Assembly (NCBI RefSeq): GCF_002234675.1
Contig: NC_019866.2
Location: forward strand, 17,839,311 to 17,903,310
Source: Oryzias latipes
Lineage: Eukaryota > Chordata > Actinopteri > Beloniformes > Adrianichthyidae
Direction: 5' to 3'
Length of the DNA stretch: 64,000 nucleotides
Each line of letters starts with the position of its first letter. Positions within the stretch are counted from its first letter, which is position 1. The notes below the pieces were generated by a model. The model was not told the origin of the DNA. It saw only the letters and a program-made list of their open reading frames with translations, and made no database searches. Positions 39,601 to 48,443 of this stretch are shown here, piece by piece. The translations under genes were made by a program, and so were the position numbers.

Positions 39601-40879
39601 AGCTTCACAGGATTGAGTTGTGTTGCATCTGTAATGCACCGAGAATTAATTATGACATCCTAAATTCATCATGTCATCACATTGCTTTTTTAAATCAATA
39701 AATTAGCATAAACAGGACTAAACTCTAATTTAAACAAAAAATGTGATGAAAAACAAAGAAAGATCCAAAAATGTCAACGTAGATGTTGATCTTGCATTTA
39801 CTGTAATCATTAACATGAAGCATTGTCAACAACATGAAAGAAAAATAAAGGTCAAGTTTGGCCTTTCAGAATAAAGGCTAAATGTTGAAATTAATTTTAA
39901 ACGTTATCAGAAGCATTTTCCTTACAAGTCATTATTGTTATTGATGTGTATGTATGTATATACACAGTATATATATGTATATATATATGTATGTGTATAT
40001 ACATACATATACATAAAAAGATATAAAATTATTTCACATGAAGTTGGAGCAAAACTGAAAAGCCTTTTCCCATTTCATCTGCTTCCATTTGCAGACAGTA
40101 ATACAAGACTCATTGTACTTAGAGAATGAGATGTAAATGTCTTTATAGCCAGAGGATGAGATGCAGAGGAGGCAAGCATCGTAAAACTTAAAAAGAATGT
40201 TTTGAAGCCAGTGCTTTTATCAAAGAAAACCAGACATGCAGCTTGTTCAGAAAGATAAAGACGAGCAAAAAGTTTGTAAAAGTTGTTTCCACATTCATAA
40301 ATGCATAGTGCATGTTTAAAATGAAGCTTCAGTCTAAATAATTAAAAAAAAACATTTTTTGCTTCAAAATTCTAACCTAAAATGAACCCGGTCAGATTTT
40401 GATTTTTTTTTCTCAAATGACATGATTTTTACAGCTTGAGAAGCTTTTACTTTAAAAACTCTTGACATGTCAGGTAAGAGTTGATGAAAAATCAAATTTA
40501 GTCTCATGTCATATTAAAATGTAAATCTATGTGTTTACAGGTGAACAGAGAAATAGTTTCTGGCCTGAAGTACCGGCATGTGACCTACAGAAAAGGAGTG
40601 AAAAGTATGAGGTTTATCACAGATCTTTGATTTTGGCAGCTTTTATTTCTGCATGATGTACTCTCTATCATCTATCTTCCAGTCAACAAGATGGTGTTCA
40701 TGGTGGGAAGTTACGGCCCCCGGGAGGAGGAGCAGGAGTTTTTGTGCCCCCCTGACAAAACGCCAAAAGGCGTCTTGTCCCGTGGCCAATACCTAGTCAA
40801 GTCCTGCTTCACTGATGATGACAAGAATATCCACCTAACCTGGGAGTGGAACATCAACATCAGCAAGGACTGGAACTAA
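18663..40879 (+). CDS. arhgdig: Rho GDP-dissociation inhibitor 3 (RhoGDI-gamma), 6 coding exons
   Basis: Binds prenylated Rho-family GTPases in the GDP form and shuttles them between membrane and cytosol; the gamma form differs by a membrane-seeking N-terminus. Exons: 18663-18735, 28099-28272, 29453-29536, 39393-39469, 40541-40604, 40683-40879 (stop TAA); 669 bp, 222 residues, against about 225 for human ARHGDIG. The start [17 protein letters not shown] matches the gamma-specific amphipathic leader (human MLGLDACELGAQ), which alpha and beta forms lack. An acidic/helical regulatory arm ([17 protein letters not shown]) precedes the immunoglobulin-like domain ([49 protein letters not shown], then [12 protein letters not shown]). 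Introns 1 (9.4 kb) and 3 (9.9 kb) are very large and full of repeats. Confidence 0.96.
18781..20189. other. arhgdig intron 1, AT-rich part without recognised elements
   Basis: No coding similarity or terminal repeats seen apart from short A/T runs. Confidence 0.45.
20192..20738. mobile_element. Tc1/mariner non-autonomous element with TA duplication
   Basis: Termini CAGTGCCTTGCAAAAGTTTT (left) and, inverted at the right, CAGTGCCTTGCGAAAGTACT, with TA at 20190-20191 and 20739-20740 as the expected target duplication. Sub-terminal CAACCTTTTGCCACATTTCA is repeated in inverse near 20682. Internal GTTGTGTTGTGCAGAAGTCA belongs to the same well-known fish Tc1-like family. 547 bp, no intact transposase. 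Inside arhgdig intron 1. Confidence 0.88.
21561..21783 (+). mobile_element. TTAAAGACCC-family MITE, copy 4 (left part only)
   Basis: Starts TTAAAGATTCACGTTGAAAG, retains GAAGGACATATATGAAGAAA and CTCCATCCTGATTTCTTC of the family, and stops about 220 bp in. It contains a local 12-bp duplication (CTGGGTATTT repeated). Confidence 0.65.
21784..22920. other. AT-rich intron 1 sequence, nothing recognised
   Basis: No gene, inverted repeat or conserved block recognised. Confidence 0.4.
22925..23734 (-). mobile_element. LINE-derived repeat, minus strand, split by a piggyBac MITE
   Basis: Begins on the + strand with TTTTATTTATATAGCACCTT, the usual end of a family that carries decayed reverse-transcriptase C-terminal sequence. 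The minus strand of 23442-23734 reads [18 protein letters not shown] then [20 protein letters not shown], corresponding to the LHWLPV...KILLL region of fish non-LTR elements. The coding remnant is interrupted at 23239-23441 by a piggyBac-type MITE. Confidence 0.65.
23239..23441. mobile_element. piggyBac-type MITE with TTAA duplication, copy 1
   Basis: Termini CCCTTGTGCAATCCTA and inverse CCCTTGTGCTATCCTAGG, flanked on both sides by TTAA (23235-23238 and 23442-23445), the piggyBac target. 203 bp, non-coding. Internal block CAAATCATTGAAGAAAAAAG is shared with copies at 42547-42729 and 54694-54901. Confidence 0.88.
23735..24195 (-). mobile_element. Harbinger-like element copy 2 with MADF remnant
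   Basis: Reverse-complement relative of 1585-2078 over about 450 bp. The minus strand has a frame with [14 protein letters not shown] and, after a shift, [20 protein letters not shown] and [15 protein letters not shown], closely resembling the tryptophan/basic pattern of a MADF domain. This copy preserves the frame better than copy 1. Assignment to PIF/Harbinger is inferred. Confidence 0.6.
24200..26039. other. arhgdig intron 1 sequence without recognised features
   Basis: AT-rich; scattered open frames have no recognisable product. Confidence 0.4.
26040..26290. repeat. Unnamed interspersed repeat, copy A
   Basis: Shares ACTTACCAAATCACTCGATG and ATAGATTTCAA-type sequence ending in AAGGGTTTGAAA with 31010-31270 in the same orientation. 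No termini or coding sequence identified. Confidence 0.55.
26418..26946 (-). mobile_element. TTAAAGACCC-family MITE, copy 5 (near full length, reverse)
   Basis: Both ends recognisable: AAGATCATCTTTTGATTTAT on the left and TCGTAATGAGTCTTTAA at the right. Contains the internal blocks GAGCTTGTGACCTGCCCAGC and GATTACAGCTCCTCACA. About 529 bp, non-coding. Inside arhgdig intron 1. Confidence 0.75.
27640..27972 (+). mobile_element. tRNA-derived SINE with (GAAT)n tail
   Basis: A box AGTGGTTAGCGCTCTTGCC and B box GGTTCAAGTCCCGGC are spaced as in a tRNA gene. They are followed by the SINE body TGTGTGGAGTTTGCATGTTC and CTGGCTTCCTCCCACC, ending with a GAATGAATGAAT tail. The tRNA-like part lacks a proper acceptor stem, so it is a SINE head and not a tRNA gene. 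It ends about 125 bp upstream of arhgdig exon 2. Confidence 0.85.
28273..30030. other. arhgdig introns 2 and early 3, AT-rich
   Basis: Apart from exon 3 (29453-29536) I see no recognisable feature here. Confidence 0.4.
30031..30974. mobile_element. Fold-back element with about 150-bp terminal inverted repeats
   Basis: The left arm from 30031 (GGGGTTTCATCACTGCCATG, then GCAAAGACAACTGAGC) is matched in inverse by the right arm ending at 30974 (GGCGTTTCATGCCTGCCATT, then GCAAAGACAACTGAGC). The arms pair over about 150 bp, through GCGACCCTGCATTTTACA. A second inverted pair of about 55 bp (30311-30366 against 30451-30505) forms a hairpin inside. No transposase frame seen. No convincing target duplication found. 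Inside arhgdig intron 3. Confidence 0.8.
30572..30640. repeat. Two tandem copies of a 33-34 bp unit
   Basis: The unit ACCGTCCCCAAGTGACAAAC plus ACACCCCCTGAAC occurs twice in a row within the fold-back element, with small differences. A local tandem duplication. Confidence 0.8.
31010..31270. repeat. Unnamed interspersed repeat, copy B
   Basis: Direct-orientation relative of 26040-26290 (shared GTTACCAAATCACTC and ATAGATTTCAATTAAGGG). It follows the fold-back element closely. Family unknown. Confidence 0.5.
32550..32720 (-). mobile_element. Decayed SINE fragment
   Basis: The + strand AATGGATTGGATTCATCTGC then CAAAGTGCTTATGTGTCCATT parallels the tail of the reverse SINE at 3650-3868. The head is not preserved. 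Confidence 0.45.
32770..33600. other. C/A-rich block of unknown origin
   Basis: Base composition differs sharply from the AT-rich surroundings (many CCA/AAC runs). Open frames exist on both strands but show no product I recognise. It may be the body of an unrecognised transposable element. Confidence 0.4.
33779..34880. mobile_element. DNA element with termini AGGCMACATTTACACTRCA
   Basis: Left end AGGCCACATTTACACTGCAG and right end (inverted) AGGCAACATTTACACTACAT match over about 19 bp, and sub-terminal TCCGAT motifs recur near both ends. 1.1 kb. The centre (34100-34340) is GC-richer and has an open frame with [15 protein letters not shown] and [14 protein letters not shown], which I do not recognise. 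hAT-like termini are possible, but I could not find a clean 8-bp duplication. Confidence 0.6.
35110..35215 (+). mobile_element. Retroposon tail fragment
   Basis: Ends with GAAAGCGCTATATAAGCATA and TGCCATTTACC, the usual fish SINE/LINE tail. The preceding TCGGTCAAACCATCTTTTCT is part of the same repeat. The parent class is unclear. Confidence 0.45.
35473..37251. mobile_element. Composite repeat bounded by TGTTACGG...CCGTTACA
   Basis: Left boundary TGTTACGGCGGGGGATTG and right boundary AACCGTTACA are inverse at their tips. The interior holds a CA-repeat hairpin (35801-35924) and, at its right, an element end that reads GGTATTCCAGAAAGCAGG on the minus strand (about 36900), the terminus of another common fish MITE. 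Internal order suggests nested insertions. The outer boundaries are tentative. Confidence 0.4.
35801..35924. repeat. 33-bp inverted arms around a CA microsatellite
   Basis: Arms 35801-35833 and 35892-35924 are complementary with one mismatch (AGTAATTCATTTAAGTTGGC then AACATTGGATAAG). The loop is CCCA/CACA simple repeat. It could form a cruciform or hairpin. Confidence 0.85.
37252..38112. other. arhgdig intron 3 sequence, nothing recognised
   Basis: AT-rich, no terminal repeats or coding similarity found. Confidence 0.4.
38113..38388 (+). mobile_element. TTAAAGACCC-family MITE, copy 6 (right part)
   Basis: Contains GTGAATCAGGAGCACATGAA, ATTCAGAGGCAAATTTCTAA and the right end GATGATCAGAGTGGAACTTTAA. 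The left quarter is missing. Confidence 0.7.
38738..38755. repeat. Poly-C tract
   Basis: About 18 consecutive C in arhgdig intron 3. Confidence 0.9.
39938..40020. repeat. (TA/TG)n simple repeat
   Basis: Alternating TATATGTATA-type microsatellite in arhgdig intron 4. Confidence 0.85.
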
Positions 40880-41848
40880 GGGAGCACATTTTGGCTCCTC
40901 TTTTTCTCCTGTTCTTCATCTCATCCCTTAATATTGCCCTCTTCCTCTTCTTCCTCTGGGTCCTTCAGATCCTAGATTCCTCCGTTTCCTTTTCTCTTCT
41001 CCAGCCTGTCCTAGAAAGGGAGTCCGTTATGAAAGGGTAGATTTAGCCGAAGATATAGTGTGGTGCTCATGAACAACAGCTCCCAAAGCAAACCAAGCAG
41101 TTTTGTTTAATCTAAATCTAAATTCAGGGTTATGAGATGCCTATCTTCTAGCTTGAGGTGACTTTTGCCTTCATTCTTTAATGCTTAATGAAAGGAATGC
41201 ACATTAACGTAGTTGGATATCAATAGTAGCCTGTAAAAAGTTAGTCATAAATCACCAAATTAAAAGCATCGCTATACACTTTAGAACAAAAAAACAACAA
41301 CTTCTTTTTCACAAAAGAAAATGAAAATCAAGAGATGTTTTTTTAAGTGCTAATTTTTCTACTTGTCTTTAATAACAAATATACAATCTTTTTTTAATCT
41401 GAGCTTTACAGTTTCTCCTTTTCTTTATTGTAAATTATAAAAAAAGAAACGCTGACACAATTTTGTTTCAAAAAGTATTTTAAGTTATACTTGATCATAT
41501 GAGTTTTAATTTTTCTTCCTAAAAGCTCAAAGTTTGTAGAAACAGCACAACTAAAACTTGACTGTATATATTGTAGATGGAGATGCATGTAAGTTCCGTA
41601 GGATTTCACAATGTTTGCTGTATGTGAAATGTTTTCCAAAAAAGTAAGTTTTCACTGATAGTAAACGGACTAGACGTAACTAAAGATGTGTTTGAAGCTT
41701 TCCAGCTAATGAAAATGAACAAAAAAGAAGACTTTGGAATTGGTTCATGTATCCAAACATAACACTGTTTTATTGAGTTGTTGTGGTCTAAGACAAACTG
41801 TAAACATTGGTTTATTGTGTGCTGCATGGTTGAATTCTTTTTTTTAGG

Positions 41849-41854
41849 AATAAA
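41849..41854 (+). terminator. Candidate arhgdig polyadenylation signal
   Basis: AATAAA about 0.97 kb after the arhgdig stop. Other A-rich variants lie nearer the stop, so use of this site is uncertain. Confidence 0.35.
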
Positions 41855-42546
41855 TTCTAAATATAATGAATTTTGAAAAATAAGAAGAAGCAAAAAGATC
41901 CATGTGCCCAGGTGGTTGCAGTTCCTTCACATAAAGTATTTACAGGGATTATTTCTGAAGGCTGCAATGAGTTGTCTGTAACAAGTGTCGCATCTTCTAC
42001 TATTGCTGTTGAATCTCTTGTATCATAATACAATAATTAATAAAATTAATTAAAAAAAATTCAACAACTAAAGCCATTATATCTCAAAGTAATTAGCCCG
42101 CTAACTAAAAAAGTCTGTCTTACATCACCAAAGGAGGCAAAATTGTACAAAACATCCTAAAATTACACTCAGCTGCAGTTAAATGACAGTCAACAGCAAA
42201 ATGCAACAAGACACAATTTTATTCAATGTTTTAAATCATTTAATAGCACAGGAAGGATGAAATAGCAACACGTTTTTGTCAAAACATTAAATGTTTCCCA
42301 TGAGAATGGGGGTCAGATAAGTCCACCATATGCTCACATAACTCAGTGCTAATACTGTCCAAGCAACCTTAAATATGAGAAGATGAGCTGTATTTAATGG
42401 GATTTGAATTGCATAATTTGTGAAGCGGTGCCAGGGGATTAAAGGCATGTGGCTGATGCTTGAATCCCTCAGCCCCACTTTGACATATTGGTTGTTTATT
42501 GGTTTTGACAACAGCATGGTTTTATTTTTTTAAGATGTGGGGTTAA

Positions 42547-42729
42547 CCCTTGTGTTATCCTATGGGGTCAAGATGACCATGTGTTCCCCCTACCATGACA
42601 AAGGTGGAGAGGATTTCATTGGAAACCAGTGAAGACCACAAATCAGTGAAGAAAAAAGTTCAGCGCACTGTCTTGTGGGGTCTCGATGACCTCACTCCCA
42701 ATGTTAAAGTGCCTAGGATAGCACAAGGG
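42547..42729. mobile_element. piggyBac-type MITE, copy 2
   Basis: Left flank TTAA (42543-42546), left end CCCTTGTGTTATCCTATGGG, right end inverse of CCCTTGTGCTATCCTAGG. The right TTAA has been lost. 183 bp. Intergenic, after arhgdig. Confidence 0.82.
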
Positions 42730-43196
42730 AAAAATGAAGAAGCTTTTCTATGTTCTAACCAGAGAAGCATTTCAAAATAAAATCAAAAACGGGCTTAAAA
42801 ATGCACAGGAAGCACAAAAAGGACAAAACACAAATTATATTTTTGTTGGTTTTGATTGAATAATAGTCAAAAGGGGAAAAAAACATATCCACGTTTATGA
42901 TTATCAGGTGAAAAAGAGGGTGTTTCAAATGCATGTTTGAACAGTAAGTTAAGTGGATTTTGAAGCAATGACAGAAATGCAGAATGCTTCTTCTCTGCGG
43001 TGAAGTGCTGTGTCTAAACCAGCAAAGTCAATGATTTTCTTACCAGCTGCCACTTTAAAAATACAAGAAACTTCTCCAAGCAAGCCAATGTTCACCACAA
43101 CATGAAGAAAACTGAACAGGAGCAGAACAAAGAGGGGATGTAAACACAATGTGAGATGGTATATGATGTTTGTCTGCATTTGTCTGTCCACTCCAG

Positions 43197-43798
43197 TCAT
43201 TTGTGAAGCAAAGCCGTGGTGTTGTTGGAGTTGAGTGCCTGCTCCAGCAGGGCTCTCTGGGCTGTGGCCGGCAGATACAGGAAGGAGTACAAGAGGGCCA
43301 GCGTCAGCAAGGCCAGCAGTAGAGGGAGGCAGCAGTCCGACGCTGTTAAAGGCTCATCACATCGAGCCTGCATGAACGTGGTGCTGTGCATCCTGGGAAA
43401 AATACTTTGCACTTGATTTGAGGAAAGTTTCTTCAATGCAACAAAAAACAAAAAGGTCAAAAGTAGAGATGGCTCTTTCTTCACTGAGAAGAAAAACATA
43501 AAACAACAAATATCACTTGACCAGGTTCTCCAAAATTGTTGCACTTGAGGGTCCAAAAAACTTGAAATCCAAATTTGCTCAAAAAGCAAATTCTTCCTAT
43601 TAGGAAAACAACTTCAGGAATACCTGCATCTTTGTGCTGTATCTACTGGTCCTCTCTTCATCTGCACCCTCAACCATCTGATGGTATCATTTTTGATTCC
43701 CATCCCATCTTTGTCTGTGAGTTTGCACGCAAAGCAGTGGATTGGCAATCCGTCACTCAGTTCTATGACATGTTGCGCAACAATAACCAGAAAATCAA
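43197..43798 (-). CDS. Unrecognised gene, two 3' coding exons on the minus strand
   Basis: I do not recognise this protein. Exon A (minus, 43798 to 43624; 175 bp) has an acceptor ending TCTCCGCAG and donor CAG|GTATTC. Exon B (43392 to 43197; 196 bp) has acceptor TTTTTCCCAG and ends in TGA. The junction preserves frame (AG|G gives Arg), joining VQMKRGPVDTAQRC to RMHSTTFMQARCDEP. Exon A contains CXXC (HCFACKLTDKDG). Exon B ends with a hydrophobic stretch (CCLPLLLALLTLALLYSFLY) and a short polar tail with NNTT, so the product may be a single-pass or tail-anchored membrane protein. About 122 residues are visible. An upstream exon is expected but I could not place it. It lies between arhgdig and rpusd1, opposite in direction. 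It could be chance, but two phase-compatible exons make that less likely. Confidence 0.4.
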
Positions 43799-44139
43799 CT
43801 GCGGAGACACAACAGCACATCTAGGTTTTCCTCTGACATACTGTGTTCTGGGAAATTCAACAGTGGCTGAGTTATGAAATATGACTTATGTAACCATTCC
43901 TAATCATCTTACCTCTAAGTCACACCTGGCTGCAGTCAAGGATTATTCCATGGAAAAGCTGGGATATTATTCACCTATGTTCAGCACATTGTGTTTCCAG
44001 TAATCACTCCTTGTGTCAGCTTTGAACTGTCTGGGAAATTTATGGAAACAGAAACTGAAAAAAAAACGGATTTGAGAACTATTCCTGATTTGATAACTGG
44101 GCACAAATTGTCTGACTGTTAGTGCTCTGATCTCCACAC

Positions 44140-44361
44140 CCCTTAGCAAAAAGCACCTGAAGTTTATTTTATTAAGTATACTTGAGTATAGGTATGACAA
44201 GTATACTATAGACCATGAATGTGTAGCTTGGGAAACAAACTAACGGAACACTTTTTTAAACTACATTGGGAAATTTTAAGTTGACAAAATACAATCAAGT
44301 ATACTGTCTTGCTTTTAAGCAAACTTGTAGTATACTTGCAAAGACTACTTTTTGGTAAGGG
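44140..44361. mobile_element. Short MITE with CCCTTAGCAAAAAG termini
   Basis: The left end CCCTTAGCAAAAAGCAC is repeated in inverse at the right (CCCTTACCAAAAAGTAG). Interior contains repeated AAGTATACTT palindromes. 222 bp, non-coding. Probably Tc1/mariner-like, but no clear TA duplication was verified. Confidence 0.65.
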
Positions 44362-44824
44362 CCCGATGTTTATTTAATTCTGATACACCTCAGATGATCT
44401 TTCCTATTGTTTTTTGAGTAGCCTACACTCCTTTTGTAATGTTTAATCATTGTTTTTTTTATTTTATATGAGAAACTGCGGAACAATGGGTTGTGTATAT
44501 GCAAATATGAAACATAACAGGCAAAATGTCGTGTCTGTAATGACAAATATGCCCAACCCTTGCACAACACAACATAAAAGAGTGAATGGGTAGCAAAAAC
44601 CCCTTTCTTTAAAACGATTTTAAAAAGATGTCAAAAAAACTGAGAACATAAGTAAAAATGTTATACAGTTACCAGTAAGATGTTTTCATTTATTTAAAAA
44701 ATATGTAGTATTTGTGCTTAAAAGATTTGAGATCAAATGCTGATGTATTTTGACCTCCACACCAGTTAGTGGCAGTGTTCTCACCGTCACCCTGCTTCAA
44801 AAAAAAAAAACTTTGTGAACGCTC

Positions 44825-44836
44825 TGCGCCTGCGCA
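44825..44836. promoter_or_regulatory. NRF1-like site in the rpusd1 promoter region
   Basis: TGCGCCTGCGCA differs by one base from the NRF1 consensus palindrome TGCGCATGCGCA. It sits about 60 bp before a splice donor (CAG|GTAAGT, 44893/44894) that would end a non-coding first exon of rpusd1. Function is inferred. Confidence 0.5.
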
Positions 44837-45342
44837 TTTTGAAGCCTTCAGGTTTGTCTACAATTTCTGAGCTTGCGTCTTAAAATTTTGCAGGTAAGTT
44901 ATGCCCTATTTAAAAAATAATAATAATAAAACTATGAAATAGTCAAATAAATTTCAAATAGGAATGTATCGTGTTGCCTTATAGTAACAGATAGAAACGG
45001 ACTGATAAGCTACGTATTTTAGCCCGTGCGTTGTGTTGTCATGCTTTACTTATATCTTGCTAATTCTTTCTTGTTACAAAAATCATCTTAGGAGCACAAA
45101 GGAAGCGTGACAGCTGGATTTTCTGGGGTTCAAACATATAGTTAAAAAATAATTTGTGTTTAAATGTTAACAATGTTGTGTGTGTAGAATTAATATACTA
45201 ATACTAATGTTTTCAAAATTATGGAGTTTTTTTTAACGATGAAAACCTTTTGGATTGTGCTTTATATCTTTTTGAACAATGTTGTATTTAGTATATTTTC
45301 TAAAATGAGCGTTGTTTTCTCTCCCAACAGAGCTGTTGAGAC

Positions 45343-46718
45343 ATGATGACCACAGAACCTGCAAGCATCGAGAACCTGCATGTTCTGCACCACAGTAAAG
45401 ATTTTCTTGTATTAGACAAACACTGGGACATTCGCATAGACAGTAAGATGTGGTATGAGAAACTGACAGTGCAGGCACAACTTCAGCACCACTTTCCTGA
45501 TCTGGCCGACCCCAGCACTTACTATGGATTCAGGTAAATGCATTTTTTTCAATGTGTTTAGCATCACAAGCTACATTTTCATTATTTTTGATGTTTTTAC
45601 GACAGGTTCTGTCATCAGTTGGATTTCTCCACCAGTGGGGCTCTTTGTGTTGCACTTAACAAGGCTGCTGCTGGTCGAGCTTATCGCTGTTTTAAAGATC
45701 GGACTGTCACCAAAGCCTACCTCGCTCTGGTACTGAGTGCAGTGGTTGCCTGCATGCAATAATATTACAATTTAACATCAATTTAATATATAGTTATATA
45801 TTTCATTTTCAGACTGCATTATGAGTTTTTATTTAAGAATTGTTATTACTTATCTTGACATTTTTCTGGTGCTCAGGTCCGTGGGACGGTAGAAGAAACC
45901 ACACAAACTATACGCTTCTCAATTGGCAAAAATAGCACAGAAGGAAAAAAGCATATGATGCTTATTGAGGGATCTGAAGGTAAATGTTTCCGGTGTGACT
46001 GACATTTTTAAAGTTTATAATGCTGTGCAGCACATTTGCTTTAAGTTACCCTGTCGCACCATGGCAGGCTGTGAGAATCCTAAACCATCGGAAACAAAGC
46101 TTACAGTCTTGGAGTATGGGTTGTATGATGGAGATCCTGTCACTAAGGTGTTGCTGCAGCCACTCACTGGTAATTAAACTACCTTTAATGTAAAATCATA
46201 ATAAGTTGATATTTTATTCAATCTTTTTTAATGATTTCACAGAAACTAGATGTGCTTTGTTGAATCCACAGAAATGTTTTTACAAAATTGGAAAATATAT
46301 TTTTTGTCTTCTGCCTGTCTCAGGTCGAACCCACCAGCTGAGGGTTCACTGCAGCGCTATTGGCCACTCCATTGTTGGGGACTTTACCTACAGCTTGGGG
46401 ACTGATAACTCGCCGTACAGAATGATGTTGCATGCTCACCTCCTTCACATTCCCCTGGAACCAGATCCTCTGCTGGTTACTGCCGGAGACCCTTTTGTCC
46501 CAACAGTTGACCCAAAATGGCTCCCGCAGCGCTCATTACGGACACTGACACCCACAGTGGAGGCTTTGTTGGAAAACAGAAAGACTAAAAAAGAGGATAA
46601 AGGTTTGGTAGAAATAGAGAAGGGAGAAATAAAACTGAAGAAGGATGAGAGCATTGAAGAGAGTGAAGAGCAAAGGAGGATATGTCAGCAGTGGTTGAGT
46701 GAATGGGCTGTGGACTGA
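45343..46718 (+). CDS. rpusd1: RNA pseudouridine synthase domain-containing protein 1, 5 coding exons
   Basis: Predicted RluA-family pseudouridine synthase; its RNA substrate is not settled in vertebrates as far as I know. Coding exons: 45343-45533, 45606-45729, 45877-45979, 46068-46169, 46324-46718 (stop TGA); 915 bp, 304 residues, close to human RPUSD1 (312). The first coding exon starts at 45331 after acceptor CTCCCAACAG, and a non-coding leader exon probably ends at 44893. Catalytic motif HQLDFSTSG (RluA consensus HRLDxxTSG, Asp catalytic) is encoded at the start of exon 2. Other family blocks are DKHWDIRIDSKMWYEKL, RTHQLRVHCSAIGHSIVGD and the C-terminal QQWLSEWAVD. The C-terminal third (46560-46690) is charged and lysine/glutamate-rich. 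Two ATGs are adjacent at 45343 and 45346. Arginine of the usual HRLD is replaced by glutamine, as in the human protein. Confidence 0.96.
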
Positions 46719-46893
46719 TGGGACGGCAAGGTCTTTTATTTATTTTCTTTTTTATTTTATCTGTCCTTGCATAAAGTGAAGGAACATATATGCCATGTTC
46801 ATATATGCTCACATACTGTGTGGGGGACCAACTCCATCATGTTTACAAAAATTCCAACTACCTTATAGGTGTCTAATTTTCTCTCACAAGCTT

Positions 46894-46899
46894 ATTAAA
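46894..46899 (+). terminator. Candidate rpusd1 polyadenylation signal
   Basis: ATTAAA variant 176 bp after the stop. An alternative lies in the LINE fragment downstream. Weak evidence. Confidence 0.3.
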
Positions 46900-47014
46900 C
46901 TTTTAAAAGAAGAAAAAGCATGTGTGACAATAATTTATGCACTTTTTATTACCATGTGCCCTGCTTGGTTTAGCATCTACCAAGCCTCACTGTAAAGTAT
47001 TGAAGCAAAAATAA

Positions 47015-47345
47015 TAGATAGATAGATAGAAACTTTATTAATCTCCCAAGGGAGAAATTCAGGTGTCCAGCAGCAAAACACACACAATAAATAACAATAA
47101 AATGACAGTTAATAAAATTTCAGTTTATATAAGGCATGTTCATTAAACAGCCTGATAGCTGAAGGGACAAATGAGTTTCTAAAGCGTTCTGTCCTGCAGC
47201 GCAGTGAAAGGAGCCTTTTACTCCATGTGCTCCTCTGTTCAGACATCGTGTTGCGAAGGGGATGTCTGGGATTGTCCAGTATGCTTTGAGTTAAGGCCCT
47301 CATCCTCTTCTGCAACACAGTTCTCCTCCCGATCACAGATGCACA
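47015..47345 (-). mobile_element. LINE 3' fragment, minus strand (Rex1/CR1-like)
   Basis: The minus strand reads RRTVLQKRMRALTQSILDNP, SEQRSTWSKRLLSLRCRTER and FRNSFVPSAIRLFNEH, the C-terminal end of ORF2 in Rex1/CR1-type fish LINEs. The 3' end is the GATA tetranucleotide run seen at 47015 on the + strand. 5'-truncated to about 330 bp. Confidence 0.8.
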
Positions 47346-48270
47346 CCTCTATCAGTTTGTCCAATCGATTGCAAAAAAAAAAGAACAGTATGAATAGTTT
47401 TGTTTCTATTCAAAATTTATCGTGAATATTTCAAAACATTTTTAGCTTTAAAATATTTGGTTTAAAACAAACAAAACAAGAGTTATGATACCTTATTGTC
47501 ATTAGAAATCCATGGAACGTTTGAGTGGAGCTTTGCCTGTTTTTTTTGTTTCTTTGTGTTGACCTCGTCCTTGCTTTTTTGTTGATATTTGTTTTGACTC
47601 TACATGTTTGATCTTTTTGTTATAAAACAAAAACTGCTTGATCTCACCTGTGATTTTTGCAGCATAAAATGTTTTTTTAGACACTTTAAGGTTCATTGGG
47701 AAACATTGTGTAATATAATAAAAAAATCTGTAAAATAGAAGCTGAGGTTGTACTAAAAAGATGTATATCAAGTAATGCCACAAAAAACTGTTTTGAAGAT
47801 AAATAAGTACAGTACATTGTAAAACCGGCCCAAAACGTTCCCGGCTTACTAAGTATTAGTAAAAATTGCTATTACACATTTAAACTGAAAACCTGCAGTA
47901 AGTGTAATTGTTGCATTAAATATGAACCAAAAATGGGTTAAATACAATTGTTATTTTTAATTGTTTTCGTAACCATTTTAATTTAGAGTTGTTTAAATAC
48001 TTATAAAATCCTGTCTGTATCCATAATATATATTTCAAAACTGTGTTAAGAGCAATTTTACTTTTACCACCTAAAATTATATAAAGTTGTAGCAAAATTA
48101 TTAACGCTTCATCTAACTAAGCTAATTTAGAACACTTTTCCTGCATTTTCATTCTATTTTACAAACACCTCAATAAATAGAAAACAAGTAAGGATTCACG
48201 TCATGTGCATAAAATACTGGCTATGAGCTATCATCCCCAAAAATGTAATGTTTTGTTTGCGCGTGCACTC
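47346..48270. other. Intergenic, AT-rich
   Basis: Between the LINE fragment and the slc25a17 promoter region. No feature recognised. Confidence 0.4.
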
Positions 48271-48278
48271 TTCATCAA

Positions 48279-48297
48279 ACTACATTACCCGTTATGC
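48279..48297 (+). promoter_or_regulatory. ZNF143/Staf-like site upstream of slc25a17
   Basis: ACTACATTACCCGTTATGC resembles the ZNF143 consensus (ACTACAnTTCCCAnnATGC) with conserved ACTACA, CCC and ATGC blocks, 147 bp before the start codon. A CRE-like TGACGTAC follows at 48318-48325. Pattern only; binding is inferred. Confidence 0.5.
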
Positions 48298-48443
48298 AAA
48301 TCCAAAGAAAAGGAAATGACGTACGAACAATAAAGCTAACAGCGGAAACGGCCATAGTAACACCAGAAATGCGCTCATAATAAGACGATTTATATTTGTG
48401 CTCCTCCGGGCAGGACCTAGTATTAAAACAAACCACCGAGACG

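Noticed and set aside
43899-43915. Upstream exon for the unknown minus-strand gene (donor GTAAGA)
   Set aside because: The donor is good, but the 17-bp segment before it does not give a compatible phase with exon A without a stop.
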